Assembly: GCA_004558145.1 (NCBI GenBank)
Contig: SFDQ01000008.1
Span: 1 to 64,000, forward strand
Source of the DNA: Oscillospiraceae bacterium
GTDB taxonomy: Bacteria > Bacillota_A > Clostridia > Oscillospirales > Ruminococcaceae
Direction of reading: 5' to 3'
DNA: 64,000 nucleotides
How positions within the stretch are numbered: position 1 is the stretch's first letter; each line of letters opens with the position of its first letter. Below the pieces are notes generated by a model that saw only the letters and a list, made by a program, of their open reading frames with translations, searched no databases and was not told the origin of the DNA. A program made the translations under genes and the position numbers. Positions 27,001 to 37,649 of this stretch are shown in pieces.

Positions 27001-27501
27001 TCAGGTGTCCAGCTCGCAGCAATAGAGGATGCGGGCTTCGGCGTCGTAAACACCCACGGTGAAGTTGAAGGAGCCGCGGCTGAGAATGTCGCCCTGCTGG
27101 TCGCTGTGGCGGTCGATGAGGCGGTAACAGCCCGTCGCCACCGGCGGCACCAGAGGCTGGCCGTCGCTGTCGGTGAGGTAGGGGCCGGTGCTGACGGTCC
27201 CGTCCTCCACGCCCCAGACCAGGGCCTGCACCGTTTCGTCCGCGGGCAGGCTGTTCCAGGCCGGGTCGGCGGCCAGCTGCTGTTCCAGCTGGTCGTCCTC
27301 AAAGGTGAGGGCGATGCAGCTGACCCCGTCGCCGTGGAAGCCGCCGTGGCTGTCGTAGGAAGAGATATGGGTCACGGCGGGCAGTTTTTCCAGACCCAGG
27401 GCCTTGGCCACGGTCTTTTCCTCGCTGGCCGCGCCGCATCCCGCAAGGCACGCCGCCGCCAGGGTCAGCGCCAGGGCCGCCGAAAGAAGCCGCTTTTTCA
27501 T
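27001..27501 (-). CDS. lipoprotein of unknown function
   Basis: The 166-aa product has a lysine-initiated signal peptide and lipobox LAGC (Cys22). The mature part is a soluble domain with repeated acidic turns, ending in the unusual CCELDT. I do not recognise a family. The start at 27501 overlaps the stop of the XRE gene by ATGA, so expression is coupled to the regulator. With the next lipoprotein and the DUF4153 protein it may form an envelope complex. Confidence 0.8.
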   Translation of the reverse strand: MKKRLLSAALALTLAAACLAGCGAASEEKTVAKALGLEKLPAVTHISSYDSHGGFHGDGVSCIALTFEDDQLEQQLAADPAWNSLPADETVQALVWGVEDGTVSTGPYLTDSDGQPLVPPVATGCYRLIDRHSDQQGDILSRGSFNFTVGVYDAEARILYCCELDT

Positions 27502-27731
27502 TGGCCGTCCTCCTTTTCGTCCTCCTCGCCGGGCACATACTCCAGCAGGTCGGCGGGCTGGCAGTCCAGCGCGCGGCACAGCGCCGCCAGGGTGGAAAAG
27601 CGCACCGCCTTGGCCTTGTTGTTTTTCAGGATGGAGAGGTTGGCCGGGGTGATGCCCACCTTTTCGGCAAGCTCGCCCGCGCCGATCTTGCGGCGGGCCA
27701 TGACCACGTCCAGATTGATGATGATGGGCAT
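27498..27731 (-). CDS. XRE/YozG-type transcriptional regulator
   Basis: The 77-aa protein is almost only a Cro/C1-type helix-turn-helix (VMARRKIGAGELAEKVGITPANLSILKNNKAKAVRF; recognition helix about residues 28-38) with an acidic tail. Small regulators of this type typically sit beside DUF2975 genes, as here. It probably controls its own operon through the TTTATCG-N5-CGATAAA dyad at 28709-28727. ATGA overlap with the downstream lipoprotein. Confidence 0.9.
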   Translation of the reverse strand: MPIIINLDVVMARRKIGAGELAEKVGITPANLSILKNNKAKAVRFSTLAALCRALDCQPADLLEYVPGEEDEKEDGQ

Positions 27732-27744
27732 TGCTCCGCCCCCT

Positions 27745-28539
27745 TCAAATGGTCAGGTCCAGCTCGGCCTTCATGCCGATGGCCCGCTGGAACACGTTTT
27801 TGATGATGCGAACGATGAGGCCCATGAAGGCCGCGGCGGCGGCCACCATCACCATGGGCAGGTAGAACACCGCGCCGCCCAGGCACAGCAGCGCCACCGC
27901 CATGCAGCACCAGCTGGCCGCCCGCAGATGGTGGACATTGTCGGCCACGAACACCTGTTCGGCCTCGATGTTGGCCAAAAGGCGGTAGAGGTTCCACAGC
28001 AGCACATAGGCCGCGGCGCTGGCAACGTAGAGGGTGACGAGGCCCCACACCAGATGGGCGGTGTCGTTGATGCCCGCATAACGGCTGGTGCGGATGAACC
28101 AGTTCACCAGCCACCAGCCGGCAACGTCGCACACGGCCACCACGCCGGTGAACAGCAGCACCGCCAGCCGGGAGAGGGAAAGGCTGTTTTTTTCGCTCCA
28201 CATGGGGGACTTCTCCTTTTTTGACGAATTTCGTTTGCCCCAGACGAGGGCCGCGGCGGCGGCCGCCGCCAGCGCCACCGGCCAGAGGGCGAGGCCGTAG
28301 ACCGCGGCGATGCCGTAGTTCCGGTAGACCGGGTGGTAGCCGTAGACCCCCGCCCAGACAAGGTCGGTGAACACCTCCGCCGCCAAAAAGGCCAGCAGGA
28401 TATTTTTGGCCCCGGCCTTTCTGCGCAGGGGCGGCACGCCCAGCATCAGGGCGAAATACAGCGCCGCCAGGGCCAGCCAGAAGACCAGCCACAATTTCGC
28501 GCCCCGCAGCTGGCTGAGAGAGAGGATGGCAGTGAGCAT
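27745..28539 (-). CDS. membrane protein: four-helix N-terminal part joined in frame to DUF2975
   Basis: The open frame of 264 aa has two parts. Residues 1-112 form a hydrophobic protein with about three to four membrane segments. Residues 113-264 (MWSEKNSLSLSRL onwards) are a normal-length four-helix DUF2975 protein. No stop separates them, but the second part has its own strong AAGGAG and ATG at 28203. The reading therefore may be one fusion, two in-frame products by internal initiation, or a recent loss of the first stop. An A6 tract (TCAAAAAAGG) lies at the junction. The first start has GGTGGAG six bases upstream. It is the first gene of the DUF2975-XRE-lipoprotein operon. Confidence 0.75.
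   Translation of the reverse strand: MLTAILSLSQLRGAKLWLVFWLALAALYFALMLGVPPLRRKAGAKNILLAFLAAEVFTDLVWAGVYGYHPVYRNYGIAAVYGLALWPVALAAAAAAALVWGKRNSSKKEKSPMWSEKNSLSLSRLAVLLFTGVVAVCDVAGWWLVNWFIRTSRYAGINDTAHLVWGLVTLYVASAAAYVLLWNLYRLLANIEAEQVFVADNVHHLRAASWCCMAVALLCLGGAVFYLPMVMVAAAAAFMGLIVRIIKNVFQRAIGMKAELDLTI
28201..28220 (-). promoter_or_regulatory. internal ribosome binding site and start of the DUF2975 part
   Basis: AAAAAAGGAG followed after nine bases by ATG lies inside the longer open frame. The spacing and strength are those of a genuine start, so a separate 152-aa DUF2975 protein is likely made from here. Confidence 0.55.
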
Positions 28540-28673
28540 ATCCGCTCCACCTTTCTTGCGGCGGGCCGAAGGCCCGCCGTTTTTCGCCGCCGAAGGCGGC
28601 GGCCGCAAAAAAGGTCCGCTCCGCCCCGGCTGTTTGCGGCGCGGCCCAAAGGCCGCCCCCGCTCTTTGAGGCC

Positions 28674-28702
28674 AGTATAGCATGGGTATTATCGAATTTC
28701 AA
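28674..28702 (-). promoter_or_regulatory. promoter of the DUF2975-XRE-lipoprotein-DUF4153 operon
   Basis: Minus strand TTGAAA (28702-28697), 17 bp, TATACT (28679-28674). Confidence 0.85.
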
Positions 28703-28708
28703 GTGTTT

Positions 28709-28727
28709 TTTATCGTTTTTCGATAAA
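28709..28727. promoter_or_regulatory. probable operator, TTTATCG-N5-CGATAAA
   Basis: A perfect 7-bp inverted repeat with a five-T spacer ends 7 bp upstream of the -35. A further half-site, TTATCGAA (28689-28696), overlaps the promoter spacer. The arrangement suits a dimeric XRE-type regulator encoded in the same operon; binding is inferred. Confidence 0.6.
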
Positions 28728-28859
28728 TTTTTGTTCCGTGCCGATAAGAGCACAAGATATTGCGGCGGCGGGGGACGTGGGACACAAGGGGGGAGGGACA
28801 AGGGAGGGGGGAGGAGGAGGCGCGGCGAGGCAGGGCGGCACGGGGGGTGGGGAGTTTTG

Positions 28860-29236
28860 CGCGGGGCGGCCGCGTCCCTGTCCGCTGCCGGGCCGAGGCG
28901 GAGCCCGGTCCTCCCCACGTAGTGCGCATCAGAACGGACACTTTTCTTTGTCCTGAAAAGTGTCCGAGATGCCGCGTGCGGTGGGGATGGACCGGGCGGA
29001 GCATTTTATTCAAAGCTGCCTTTTCCCTTATCCGGGCGGCGCTGAGGTACGGGCAGTTTTGCGCGGGGCGGCCGCGTCCCTGTCCGCCGCCGCACGCGGC
29101 GTTTCGGACACGCTGCACTCGCACCGTGCAGCGTGTTCGCTCCGAGGCGCACTACGCGGCGGCAGCGCCGCGTCTGGCTCGGCTGGCACCAGGTGGCAGG
29201 CCGGGCGAAACATGGGAGAGCGCCGCCCTGCACAAA
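28860..29236 (+). repeat. dispersed structured repeat, locus 2
   Basis: One full unit of the same family as at 2540-3112, with the CGGACAC...GTGTCCG hairpin perfect at 28935-28966, and ACACGCTGCA...TGCAGCGTGT at about 29108-29136 also perfect. It fills the gap between the XRE operon promoter and the TIGR04076 gene. The left flank from 28750 is G/A-rich simple sequence. Confidence 0.9.
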
Positions 29237-29301
29237 ATTGCCCGCCCCTTGCGCCCGGGGCGGCGGCGTGGCATAATGGGAGAGGAAAGGCGGGATGTCC
29301 C

Positions 29302-29619
29302 ATGAAGCGGGTGAAGATCACCGTGCTGCGCAAGGAGTTTTATCCGGAATACGCCGACACCTACCTCACCGAAGGACGGGAGGTGGGCCCTTGCCCCATG
29401 CTGGAAGTGGGCGACGAATTCGTGTTCGAGGGCAGCGCCCAGATGCCGGAGGGCTTTTGCCCCTGGGCCTGGGTGGACATCTACAACAGCGTCAGCGCCC
29501 TGGCCGCCGGCGCGAGCTACGCCCCCTGGAACAACCGGGAGGGCCAGACCATCGTGTGCTGCACCGACGGCATCCGCCCGGTGGTGTTTGAGCTGCACGC
29601 CATGGAGGATTGGGAGTGA
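29302..29619 (+). CDS. TIGR04076 family protein
   Basis: The 105-aa protein matches the small TIGR04076 family: MKRVKITVLRKEFYPEYAD at the start, GPCPMLEVGDEFVFEG (about 29-44), CPWAWVDIYNSVSAL (about 54-68) and IVCCTDGIRPVVFELHA near the end. Members are common in anaerobic Firmicutes and have no assigned function; the conserved cysteines could bind a metal, which is speculation. The start is placed at the ATG after GGCGGGATGTCCC. It lies 42 bp upstream of the GPP34-like gene. Confidence 0.85.
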   Translation: MKRVKITVLRKEFYPEYADTYLTEGREVGPCPMLEVGDEFVFEGSAQMPEGFCPWAWVDIYNSVSALAAGASYAPWNNREGQTIVCCTDGIRPVVFELHAMEDWE

Positions 29620-29661
29620 CCTCCCCTTGCCCCGCAAATTTTGGAACAGGAAGAATCGCTT

Positions 29662-30303
29662 ATGACCGAACTTGGCATCACACAGGAATATCTGCTTTTG
29701 GCGGTGAACGACCGGGGCCGCTTTTCGCCCCTGAACCCCCAGCAGCCCATCTGCTTTGTGGCGGCGGCGCTGGGAGAGCTGACCGAGGCGGGCTGCATCG
29801 CCTTCACCGGCGAGAAGGTGGGCCTTGCCGGGCCGCTGCCCGAGGGGCTGCGGTGCTTAAAACCCCTCTATGATTTCATTGACCGGCCCCGGCCGGTGCC
29901 CCTTTCGATGGTGCTGCGGGACTTTGCCCCCGACGGGCCCAAGCTGGCGGAGCTGGCCGAGGCGGTGGGGGAGAGCCTGGAGGCGCTGCGCCTTGCCGCG
30001 CCCCAGCGGGCGCTGGCCGGGCGGGTGTTCTATCTGCCAGCCGCTGGCGAAGCGGCGCGGCGGCTGGAGCGGCTGCTCTTCCGCCTCTGCGGCGAGGCCG
30101 GCCCCGCCCCGAAGGAGGCGGCGCTGGCGGTGCTGCTGTGCCAGAGCGGCGTGATGGCCCAGAAGCTGAGCGGCGCGGCGGCGGCCAAGGCCGAGAGCGC
30201 GCTGGCGGCTCTGCTGCCCACCGGCAGCGAGGCGGCCCGGGCGGCCCACGCCGCCCAGGACATGACCGACCGGGTGAACGCCGTTCTCTGCGCCGGGCGC
30301 TGA
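29662..30303 (+). CDS. GPP34 (GOLPH3-like) domain protein
   Basis: The 213-aa soluble protein has the GPP34 pattern: LGITQEYLLLAVNDRGRF at the N-terminus, CFVAAALGELTEAGCIAF (about 33-50), and Ala-rich helices to the end. In eukaryotes the domain binds phosphatidylinositol-4-phosphate on the Golgi. Bacterial members are unstudied and probably bind something else. I use the ATG at 29662; an in-frame TTG at 29641 would add seven residues not seen in the family. Confidence 0.8.
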   Translation: MTELGITQEYLLLAVNDRGRFSPLNPQQPICFVAAALGELTEAGCIAFTGEKVGLAGPLPEGLRCLKPLYDFIDRPRPVPLSMVLRDFAPDGPKLAELAEAVGESLEALRLAAPQRALAGRVFYLPAAGEAARRLERLLFRLCGEAGPAPKEAALAVLLCQSGVMAQKLSGAAAAKAESALAALLPTGSEAARAAHAAQDMTDRVNAVLCAGR

Positions 30304-30319
30304 TATTTAATAAGGAAAG

Positions 30320-30356
30320 GGAGCCGGACGGCAATGCCGTCCGGCTCCCTTTTTTG
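30320..30356. terminator. terminator between GPP34-like gene and gyrA
   Basis: Perfect GGGAGCCGGACGGCA/TGCCGTCCGGCTCCC stem with a minimal loop and six T residues on the plus side; it lies just before the end of the convergent gyrA. Confidence 0.92.
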
Positions 30357-30364
30357 CAATGATT

Positions 30365-32929
<2,565 letters not shown>

Positions 32930-32964
32930 TGGTGTTCACCTGTCTCTTTCTGAAATAGGGAGCG

Positions 32965-34908
32965 TCACACGTCCAGCGTGGCGTAAAGGGCGTTCTTCTC
33001 GATGAACTCGCGGCGGGGCTCCACCTTGTCGCCCATCAGGATGGTGAAGGCTTCGTCCGCCTTCACCGCGTCCTCGATGGAAATTTGCACGATGACCCGG
33101 TTGTTGGGGTCCATGGTGGTCTCCCACAGCTGCTCGGGGTTCATCTCGCCGAGGCCTTTGTAGCGGTTTATCTTCACGCCCTGGCCCATCTCGGCGGAGA
33201 GCTTGCTCATCTCCGCCTCGTTGTAGGCGTAGCGCACGTCCTTGCCCTTGGCCAGCTTGAAGAGGGGAGGCTGGGCGATGTAGACATAGCCGCCCTCGAT
33301 GAGGGGACGCATGAAGCGGAAGAAGAAGGTGAGCATCAGGGTGCAGATGTGGCTGCCGTCCACGTCGGCATCGGCCATGATGAACACCTTGTGGTAGCGG
33401 AGTTTCGTGATGTCGAACTCCTCGCCGATGCCGCAGCCGAGAGCGGTGACCACCGGCATCAGCTTCTCGTTGCCGTACACCTTGTCCAGGCGGGCCTTCT
33501 CCACGTTGAGCATCTTGCCCCAGAGCGGCAGGATGGCCTGGATGTTGGAGTCGCGGCCCATCTTGGCGCTGCCGCCGGCGGAATCGCCCTCGACGATGTA
33601 AATTTCGGTCTTGGAGGGGTCTTTCTCGCGGCAGTCGGCCAGCTTGCCGGGCATGCGGCTGGTCTCGAGAGCGCTCTTGCGGCGCACCAGGTCGCGGGCC
33701 TTGCGGGCGGCCTCCCGGGCGCGGGCGGCCTGGGTGGCCTTCTCGTAGATGGCCTTGGCCACGCCGGGGTTCTCTTCCAGAAATTCCTTCAGCTTGTCAT
33801 ACACAAGGCCGGAGACAAGGCTGCGCACCTCGGTGTTGCCCAGCTTTGCCTTGGTCTGGCCCTCGAACTGGGCGTCGGTGAGCTTGACGCTGATGACGGC
33901 GGTGAGGCCCTCCCGCACGTCGGTGCCGGAGAGGTTGTCGTCCTTGTCCTTCAGGTAGCCCTTTTCCCGGCCGAAGTCGTTGATGACGCGGGTGAGGGCG
34001 GTCTTGAAGCCCTCTTCATGGGTGCCGCCGTCCGGGGTGTGGACGTTGTTGGCAAAACTCAGCATCAGCTCGTTGAAGCTGTCGTTGTACTGCAGGGCAA
34101 CCTCGGCGATGATGTCCTTCTGCTGGCCCTTGAAGTAGATGGGGGTGGGGTGCAGCACGGTCATCTGGCGCTTTTCGTGGATGTACTCCACAAAGCTGCG
34201 GATACCGCCCTCGTAGCACATGCTCTCCCGCTTGACCTCGTCGCCCCGCTCGTCGGTGAGGGTGATGCGCACGCCGGCGTTGAGGAAGCTCTCTTCCCGC
34301 AGGCGGGTGAGCAGGGTGTCATAGTCGTAGACGGTGGTCTCGGTGAACATCACCGGGTCCGGCTTGAAGCGCACGGTGGTGCCGCTGGAGGCGGCGGGGC
34401 CCACCATCTGCAGGTCGCCGTCGGCCACGCCGCGCTTGAAGGACTGGCGGTATTCATGGCCGCCCCGGCGCACGCTGACCTCCAGCCACTCGGACAGGGC
34501 GTTCACCACGCTGGCGCCCACGCCGTGCAGGCCGCCGGCCACCTTGTAGCCGGAGTTGTCGCCGCCGAACTTGCCGCCGGCGTGCAGCACGGTGAACACC
34601 ACCGTCACCGCGGGGATGCCCAGCTTGGGCTGGATGTCCACGGGGATGCCGCGTCCGTTGTCGCTCACCTCGATGACGTCGCCCTTTTTGATGGTGACCT
34701 CAATGTGGTCGCAAAAGCCGGCCAGGGCCTCGTCGATGGAGTTGTCGACGATCTCGTACACCAGATGGTGCAGGCCGCGGGGGCCGGTGGAGCCGATGTA
34801 CATGCCCGGGCGCTTGCGCACCGCTTCCAGGCCTTCCAGCACCTGAATTTGGCTGCCGTCGTAGTCCTCGGCCTGGCCGATGGTCTCTCTGTTCAACTCT
34901 TCTGCCAT
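32965..34908 (-). CDS. gyrB: DNA gyrase subunit B
   Basis: The 647-aa ATPase subunit has a GHKL domain (EIVDNSIDEAL at about 51, DNGRGIPVD at about 78, GGLHGVGASVVNALS at about 122), the transducer domain, and a Toprim domain with EGDSAGGSAKMGRDSNIQAILP (about 435) and the metal-binding DADVDGSH (about 511). The length is that of Gram-positive GyrB. It lies between remB and gyrA, the standard origin order. Confidence 0.98.
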   Translation of the reverse strand: MAEELNRETIGQAEDYDGSQIQVLEGLEAVRKRPGMYIGSTGPRGLHHLVYEIVDNSIDEALAGFCDHIEVTIKKGDVIEVSDNGRGIPVDIQPKLGIPAVTVVFTVLHAGGKFGGDNSGYKVAGGLHGVGASVVNALSEWLEVSVRRGGHEYRQSFKRGVADGDLQMVGPAASSGTTVRFKPDPVMFTETTVYDYDTLLTRLREESFLNAGVRITLTDERGDEVKRESMCYEGGIRSFVEYIHEKRQMTVLHPTPIYFKGQQKDIIAEVALQYNDSFNELMLSFANNVHTPDGGTHEEGFKTALTRVINDFGREKGYLKDKDDNLSGTDVREGLTAVISVKLTDAQFEGQTKAKLGNTEVRSLVSGLVYDKLKEFLEENPGVAKAIYEKATQAARAREAARKARDLVRRKSALETSRMPGKLADCREKDPSKTEIYIVEGDSAGGSAKMGRDSNIQAILPLWGKMLNVEKARLDKVYGNEKLMPVVTALGCGIGEEFDITKLRYHKVFIMADADVDGSHICTLMLTFFFRFMRPLIEGGYVYIAQPPLFKLAKGKDVRYAYNEAEMSKLSAEMGQGVKINRYKGLGEMNPEQLWETTMDPNNRVIVQISIEDAVKADEAFTILMGDKVEPRREFIEKNALYATLDV

Positions 34909-34937
34909 TCTTTCTTCTCCTTATCCGTCTCTTCGTT

Positions 34938-35222
34938 TCAAAGCGCGCCGCCGCGCTGGTACTGGTCCATGTTCTCGATGCGCTCGCACCGCCGCTGCAA
35001 GGTGCGGGCGGAGATGGGGCTGATGAACACCGTCTGGACCGGGAAGTCCGTCACCACGAAACTCTTGGGCAGCTCGCCGGAAACGGTGACCACCGCGCCT
35101 TCCTCCTCGGCGCGGCGCAGAAACTGCCGTGTGTTCTTGGCAACAGAACTGGATTCGATGTCAAAGATGCCGATGATGTCTCTGGTGTGGACCACATAGT
35201 CCTGCCCGAGATGCAGATACAT
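34938..35222 (-). CDS. remB: RemB/YaaB-like DUF370 regulator
   Basis: The 94-aa protein starts MYLHLGQDYVVHTRDIIGIFD, the DUF370 signature shared with RemA/RemB. In B. subtilis yaaB (remB) lies between recF and gyrB, exactly as here, and participates with RemA in activating extracellular matrix genes. DUF370 proteins bind DNA as oligomers. The C-terminal part (PISARTLQRRCERIE) is longer than RemA. It directly follows recF (2 bp gap). Confidence 0.92.
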   Translation of the reverse strand: MYLHLGQDYVVHTRDIIGIFDIESSSVAKNTRQFLRRAEEEGAVVTVSGELPKSFVVTDFPVQTVFISPISARTLQRRCERIENMDQYQRGGAL

Positions 35223-35224
35223 AC

Positions 35225-36313
35225 CTATCCCTCCGAAAGGCGACCGCCGTCCATCTTCAGCATGACCCCCGCCGCCTTGTGAAAGAGGCTGGAGTCGCAG
35301 GCTGTGACGATGGTCTGTTTTTGCCGCACCCGGGTGAGCAGGTATTCCTGCCGGGCGGGGTCCAGCTCGCTGAGCACGTCGTCCAGCAGCATCACGGGAT
35401 GCTCGCCGGTGACCTCGGCGGCCAGCGCCGCCTCCGCCAGCTTGATGCTCAGCACCGCGCTGCGCTGCTGGCCCTGGCTGGCGAAGTTCTTGGCGGGGCG
35501 GCCGTCCAGTTCCAGCTCCAGGTCGTCCCGGTGGGGGCCGGCGGTGCAGTAGCCCGCCTTTCGGTCCGCCATCCGGCTGGCCGCCAGAGTCTGGGCCAGG
35601 CCGCCCGTTTCAAACCCGCAGCGGTAGCAAAGGCTCAGCGCCTCGCTGCCGCTGCTGATCTCTTCGTAATTCTTTTTGGCCAGCGGGGCAAGGCCGTCCA
35701 GAAAGGCCGCCCGCCGCCGGCGTATCTCCTCGCCCTGCACCGCAAGGTCCGCGTCGAAGGCGTCGCACATCTCCGCCGCGCCGGGGGTGCGCTCCCAGAA
35801 CTTCAAAAGGCTGTTCTTCTGGGCGATGAGGCGGGAATAGCGCCGCAGGGTGGCAAGGTAGCCGGGGTACAGCTGGCACAGCGCCGCGTCGATGAAGCGC
35901 CGCCGCCGCTCGGGGCTGCCCTTGACCAGTTCCAAATCGCCCGGCTCGAACACCACCGCGGTGAACAGGCCCGCCAGTTCCGACGCGCGGCCCGCGTCCG
36001 CTCCGTTCAGCTTGGCGGTGCGCCCCGGGCGGGGGCTCTCCTTGGTGCCCACGGTGATGCGGATGTAGTCCTCGCCCCGGTCCTGGCGGAAGACGGCCCC
36101 TTCCATCACGGCAAACTGCTGGCCCTCCCGGATGAGCTGGGGGTCCTTTGCGCCCCGGAAGCTCTTGGCCCCGGTGAGCAGCCACACCGCCTCCAGAAGG
36201 TTCGTCTTGCCCTGGCCGTTGGCCCCGGTGATGACTGTCAGCTCCTCGCCGGGGCGAAGGTCGGCGCTCTGGATGTTGCGGAAGTTGGCCAGGATGAGCT
36301 TTTCCAGCCGCAT
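35225..36313 (-). CDS. recF: DNA replication and repair protein RecF
   Basis: The 362-aa SMC-like ATPase loads RecA at single-strand gaps with RecO and RecR. It has Walker A GANGQGKTN (30-38), the signature FASQGQQRSAVLSIKLAEA (about 276-294) and Walker B VMLLDDVLSELD (about 305-316). Its gene lies between yaaA and remB. Starts overlap-free, 4 bp after yaaA. Confidence 0.97.
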   Translation of the reverse strand: MRLEKLILANFRNIQSADLRPGEELTVITGANGQGKTNLLEAVWLLTGAKSFRGAKDPQLIREGQQFAVMEGAVFRQDRGEDYIRITVGTKESPRPGRTAKLNGADAGRASELAGLFTAVVFEPGDLELVKGSPERRRRFIDAALCQLYPGYLATLRRYSRLIAQKNSLLKFWERTPGAAEMCDAFDADLAVQGEEIRRRRAAFLDGLAPLAKKNYEEISSGSEALSLCYRCGFETGGLAQTLAASRMADRKAGYCTAGPHRDDLELELDGRPAKNFASQGQQRSAVLSIKLAEAALAAEVTGEHPVMLLDDVLSELDPARQEYLLTRVRQKQTIVTACDSSLFHKAAGVMLKMDGGRLSEG

Positions 36314-36317
36314 GGCG

Positions 36318-36533
36318 TCAGCGGCCCTGGCCGATGGCCACGGTGCGGCCGTCCAGGGTGACCGAGTCGCCCGGGCGCAGCTTCTTGCCCCGCATGGTGC
36401 ACACTTCGCCGTTCACTTCGACCTGGCCGTTCTGGATGAGCAGCTTTGCCTCGCCGCCCGTCTCCACAAGGCCCGCCAGTTTGAGAAGGCTGTCCAGCTT
36501 GATGAATTCGGTGTGAATGAGAATTTTTTCCAT
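36318..36533 (-). CDS. yaaA: S4-domain RNA-binding protein YaaA
   Basis: The 71-aa protein is an isolated S4 RNA-binding domain (IKLDSLLKLAGLVETGGEAKLLIQNGQVEVNGEVCTMRGKKL in pieces: KLDSLLKLAG, GEAKLLIQNG, VEVNGEV, RGKKLRPGD). YaaA/RlbA in B. subtilis is a small ribosome-assembly-associated protein encoded between dnaN and recF, the same position as here. Confidence 0.95.
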   Translation of the reverse strand: MEKILIHTEFIKLDSLLKLAGLVETGGEAKLLIQNGQVEVNGEVCTMRGKKLRPGDSVTLDGRTVAIGQGR

Positions 36534-36545
36534 GTTCGCTCTCTT

Positions 36546-37649
36546 TTAATCGTTTTTGAAGCGCACCGGCAGCACCAGATAGATGAAATCGTTGCTGTCG
36601 TCCGCCGGCAGAATTTTGACGGGGCTCAAAGCACCGGTCATCTCCATGGCAACTTTGTCGCAGCGGGCGTTGCGCAGCGCGTCCAGCAGGTAGCGGTTGT
36701 TGAAGCCGATCTCCACGGCCTCGCCCTCGATGTCCGCGTCGAACTCGTCCACCACCTTGCCGAGATTCGTCTGGCAGCGCACGGTGACCTTTTTGTCAAA
36801 GAGGATGCGCAGGGGGTTCTTCAGCCGCTCGGTGATGATGAGGCTGGCGCGCTCGATGGTGTCGATGAAGTCCCGCGTCTCCAGAATGACCCTCGTCTTG
36901 TAGCCCGAGGGGATGACGTTGGAGTAGTTGAGGAACTCGCCCTCGATGAGGCGGGAGAGGATGACGTAGCTGCCCGCCTCGAACACCACGAAACGGCGGT
37001 TGGCGGAGATGTACACGTCCTGGTCGTCCTCGCCCAGCAGCTTATTGACCTCGGTGAGGGTCTTGGCGGGGATGATGATGCGGATGTGCTTTTGGGCGGT
37101 GATGGGCCGCTCCACGATGGCAAGGCGGTAGCCGTCCAGCGCCACCACCGTGAGCTTATCCTCCTCGATGGCGAACAGCTCGCCGGTGTGGGCGGGCTTT
37201 TTGTCGTCCTGGCTGACGGCGTAAAGGGTCTTTTCGATCATGTCCCGCAGGGTGCCCGCCTTGAGGCAGAGGGTGCGGTCCGCGCCGGGGTTCGGCAGGT
37301 CGGGATAATCGGCGGCGCTCATGGCCAGAATGTCGAACTCGGCCACACCGCCCTTGATGGTGGCGTTGCCGCCGTCGCCGGTGGTGATGGTCACCTCGCC
37401 CACGGGCAGCCGGCGCACCATGTCGCCCAGCAGCTTTGCCGACAGGACAATTTCGCCGGGCTCCCGCACGTTGGCCTCGATGGTGGTGGTGATGGCCATT
37501 TCCAGGTCGTAGCCGGTGAGGGTGAGCTGGAAGCCGTCCGCTTTTAATAGGATGCCCTCCAGCGCCGGGATGGACGAGCGAAGGGTCACCGCCCGGCTGA
37601 CGCCGTCGATGGCGGCGGACAAAAGGGATTTGTCGCAGACGATGTTCAT
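36546..37649 (-). CDS. dnaN: DNA polymerase III beta sliding clamp
   Basis: The 367-aa clamp shows the three-domain beta fold; recognisable pieces are MNIVCDKSLLSAAIDGVSRAV, GYDLEMAITTTIEANV, GEIVLSAKLLGDMVRRLP and the C-terminal YLVLPVRF, which forms the partner-binding cleft. The GGAGCGCAGCAA leader and an extended -10 promoter lie in the oriC region. It is followed closely by yaaA and recF. Confidence 0.98.
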   Translation of the reverse strand: MNIVCDKSLLSAAIDGVSRAVTLRSSIPALEGILLKADGFQLTLTGYDLEMAITTTIEANVREPGEIVLSAKLLGDMVRRLPVGEVTITTGDGGNATIKGGVAEFDILAMSAADYPDLPNPGADRTLCLKAGTLRDMIEKTLYAVSQDDKKPAHTGELFAIEEDKLTVVALDGYRLAIVERPITAQKHIRIIIPAKTLTEVNKLLGEDDQDVYISANRRFVVFEAGSYVILSRLIEGEFLNYSNVIPSGYKTRVILETRDFIDTIERASLIITERLKNPLRILFDKKVTVRCQTNLGKVVDEFDADIEGEAVEIGFNNRYLLDALRNARCDKVAMEMTGALSPVKILPADDSNDFIYLVLPVRFKND

